From NCBI RefSeq assembly GCF_036323735.1, contig NC_086026.1, positions 67,994,039 through 68,058,038 on the forward strand: DNA of 64,000 bases, written 5' to 3'. The stretch comes from Rattus norvegicus (lineage: Eukaryota; Chordata; Mammalia; Rodentia; Muridae). The notes under the pieces are model-generated. The model did not search any database. It was not told the origin of the DNA and saw only the letters and a program-made list of their open reading frames with translations. Numbering within the stretch: the first letter of the stretch is position 1; every line of letters begins with the position of its first letter. Positions 63,576 to 64,000 of the stretch are shown piece after piece. The position numbers and the translations under genes were made by a program.

Positions 63576-64000
63576 CAAGCCTATTTCTTGAACTTGTCTT
63601 AGTTTTGTAAGGGAATCACTCTTTTGACAAGAAGAACAAATGCAAGCTGAAATCTGTCATCTTTTACATATGTAGCTAGGGGTTTTTTCATCTGGTGAAA
63701 CTTGTTCGGCATTCACTATGTGCCAGATGCTAGAGATACTGAAGGAGTTCCTGCAGGGAGAAAGGCAGAAGCACAGGGATTAATAGGTTGGCACCTGGGT
63801 ACTGGCTACATAAACAAAGTGCCCTGTTCTGCCCGGAAGAATCAAAGAATTGCTAATGAAGAGCTAACTTGTCAGGTAGAGATGCTGTCCAGGCAGTGGC
63901 TTCGGGATTCTCCACCACAGAACTGTCACCAGGCCCCTTCAACTTGCCATCAGCTCAGCTACAAGGAAAGCAAAGCCAGGTTTTAAAGGATGGTGGCTGC
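63576..64000. other. Mostly unique; L2-like patch at 63700-63790
   Basis: GGCATTCACTATGTGCCAGA, TGCTAGAGATACTGAAGGAG has the L2 'ctatgtgccaggcactg' signature. The end of the window is unassigned. Confidence 0.45.

Overview
This is mammalian nuclear DNA and almost certainly rat. It carries tRNA-Ala/BC1-derived ID SINEs with long A tails and clean target-site duplications, which is a rat hallmark. It also carries many B1, B2/B3 and B4 SINEs, rodent L1/Lx fragments, rodent LTRs and long (CA)n tracts. No bacterial, phage or organellar genes, CRISPR arrays or operons are present, and most open frames are chance or repeat-derived.

I recognise one gene: the 5' end of Rec114 on the minus strand. Rec114 encodes a meiotic DNA double-strand-break factor. 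Exon 1 (51440-51595) encodes residues 1-52, with an upstream in-frame stop, a good initiation context and a consensus splice donor. Exon 2 (25772-25861) encodes residues 53-82, between a polypyrimidine-AG acceptor and a GTGAG donor. Both junctions are phase 0. Intron 1 is about 25.6 kb. I did not find exons for the rest of the protein (about 260 residues in mouse and human), so they probably lie left of position 1. From mouse and human gene order, recalled and not derivable here, Nptn should lie beyond the left edge and Hcn4 beyond the right edge.

Layout: 1-25771 is the start of intron 2, filled with SINEs, L1 3' ends, an LTR, microsatellites and a striking 46/47-bp inverted repeat about 830 bp apart. 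25772-25861 is exon 2. 25862-51439 is intron 1, with a TATA-containing LTR antisense to Rec114, an L1 ORF1 remnant, several copies of related medium-repeat families and an MLT1-type LTR. 51440-51720 is exon 1 plus a modest-CpG promoter with an E-box and a CCAAT box. 51720-64000 is upstream intergenic DNA with MIR, B1, B2 and L1 pieces and a minisatellite of about 57 bp period.

There is no gene cluster to interpret. The most useful results are the two split coding exons, the promoter elements, and several local duplications and nested insertions. Repeat family names come from recognising consensus features by eye, and boundaries are accurate to roughly 10-30 bp unless a target-site duplication is given.
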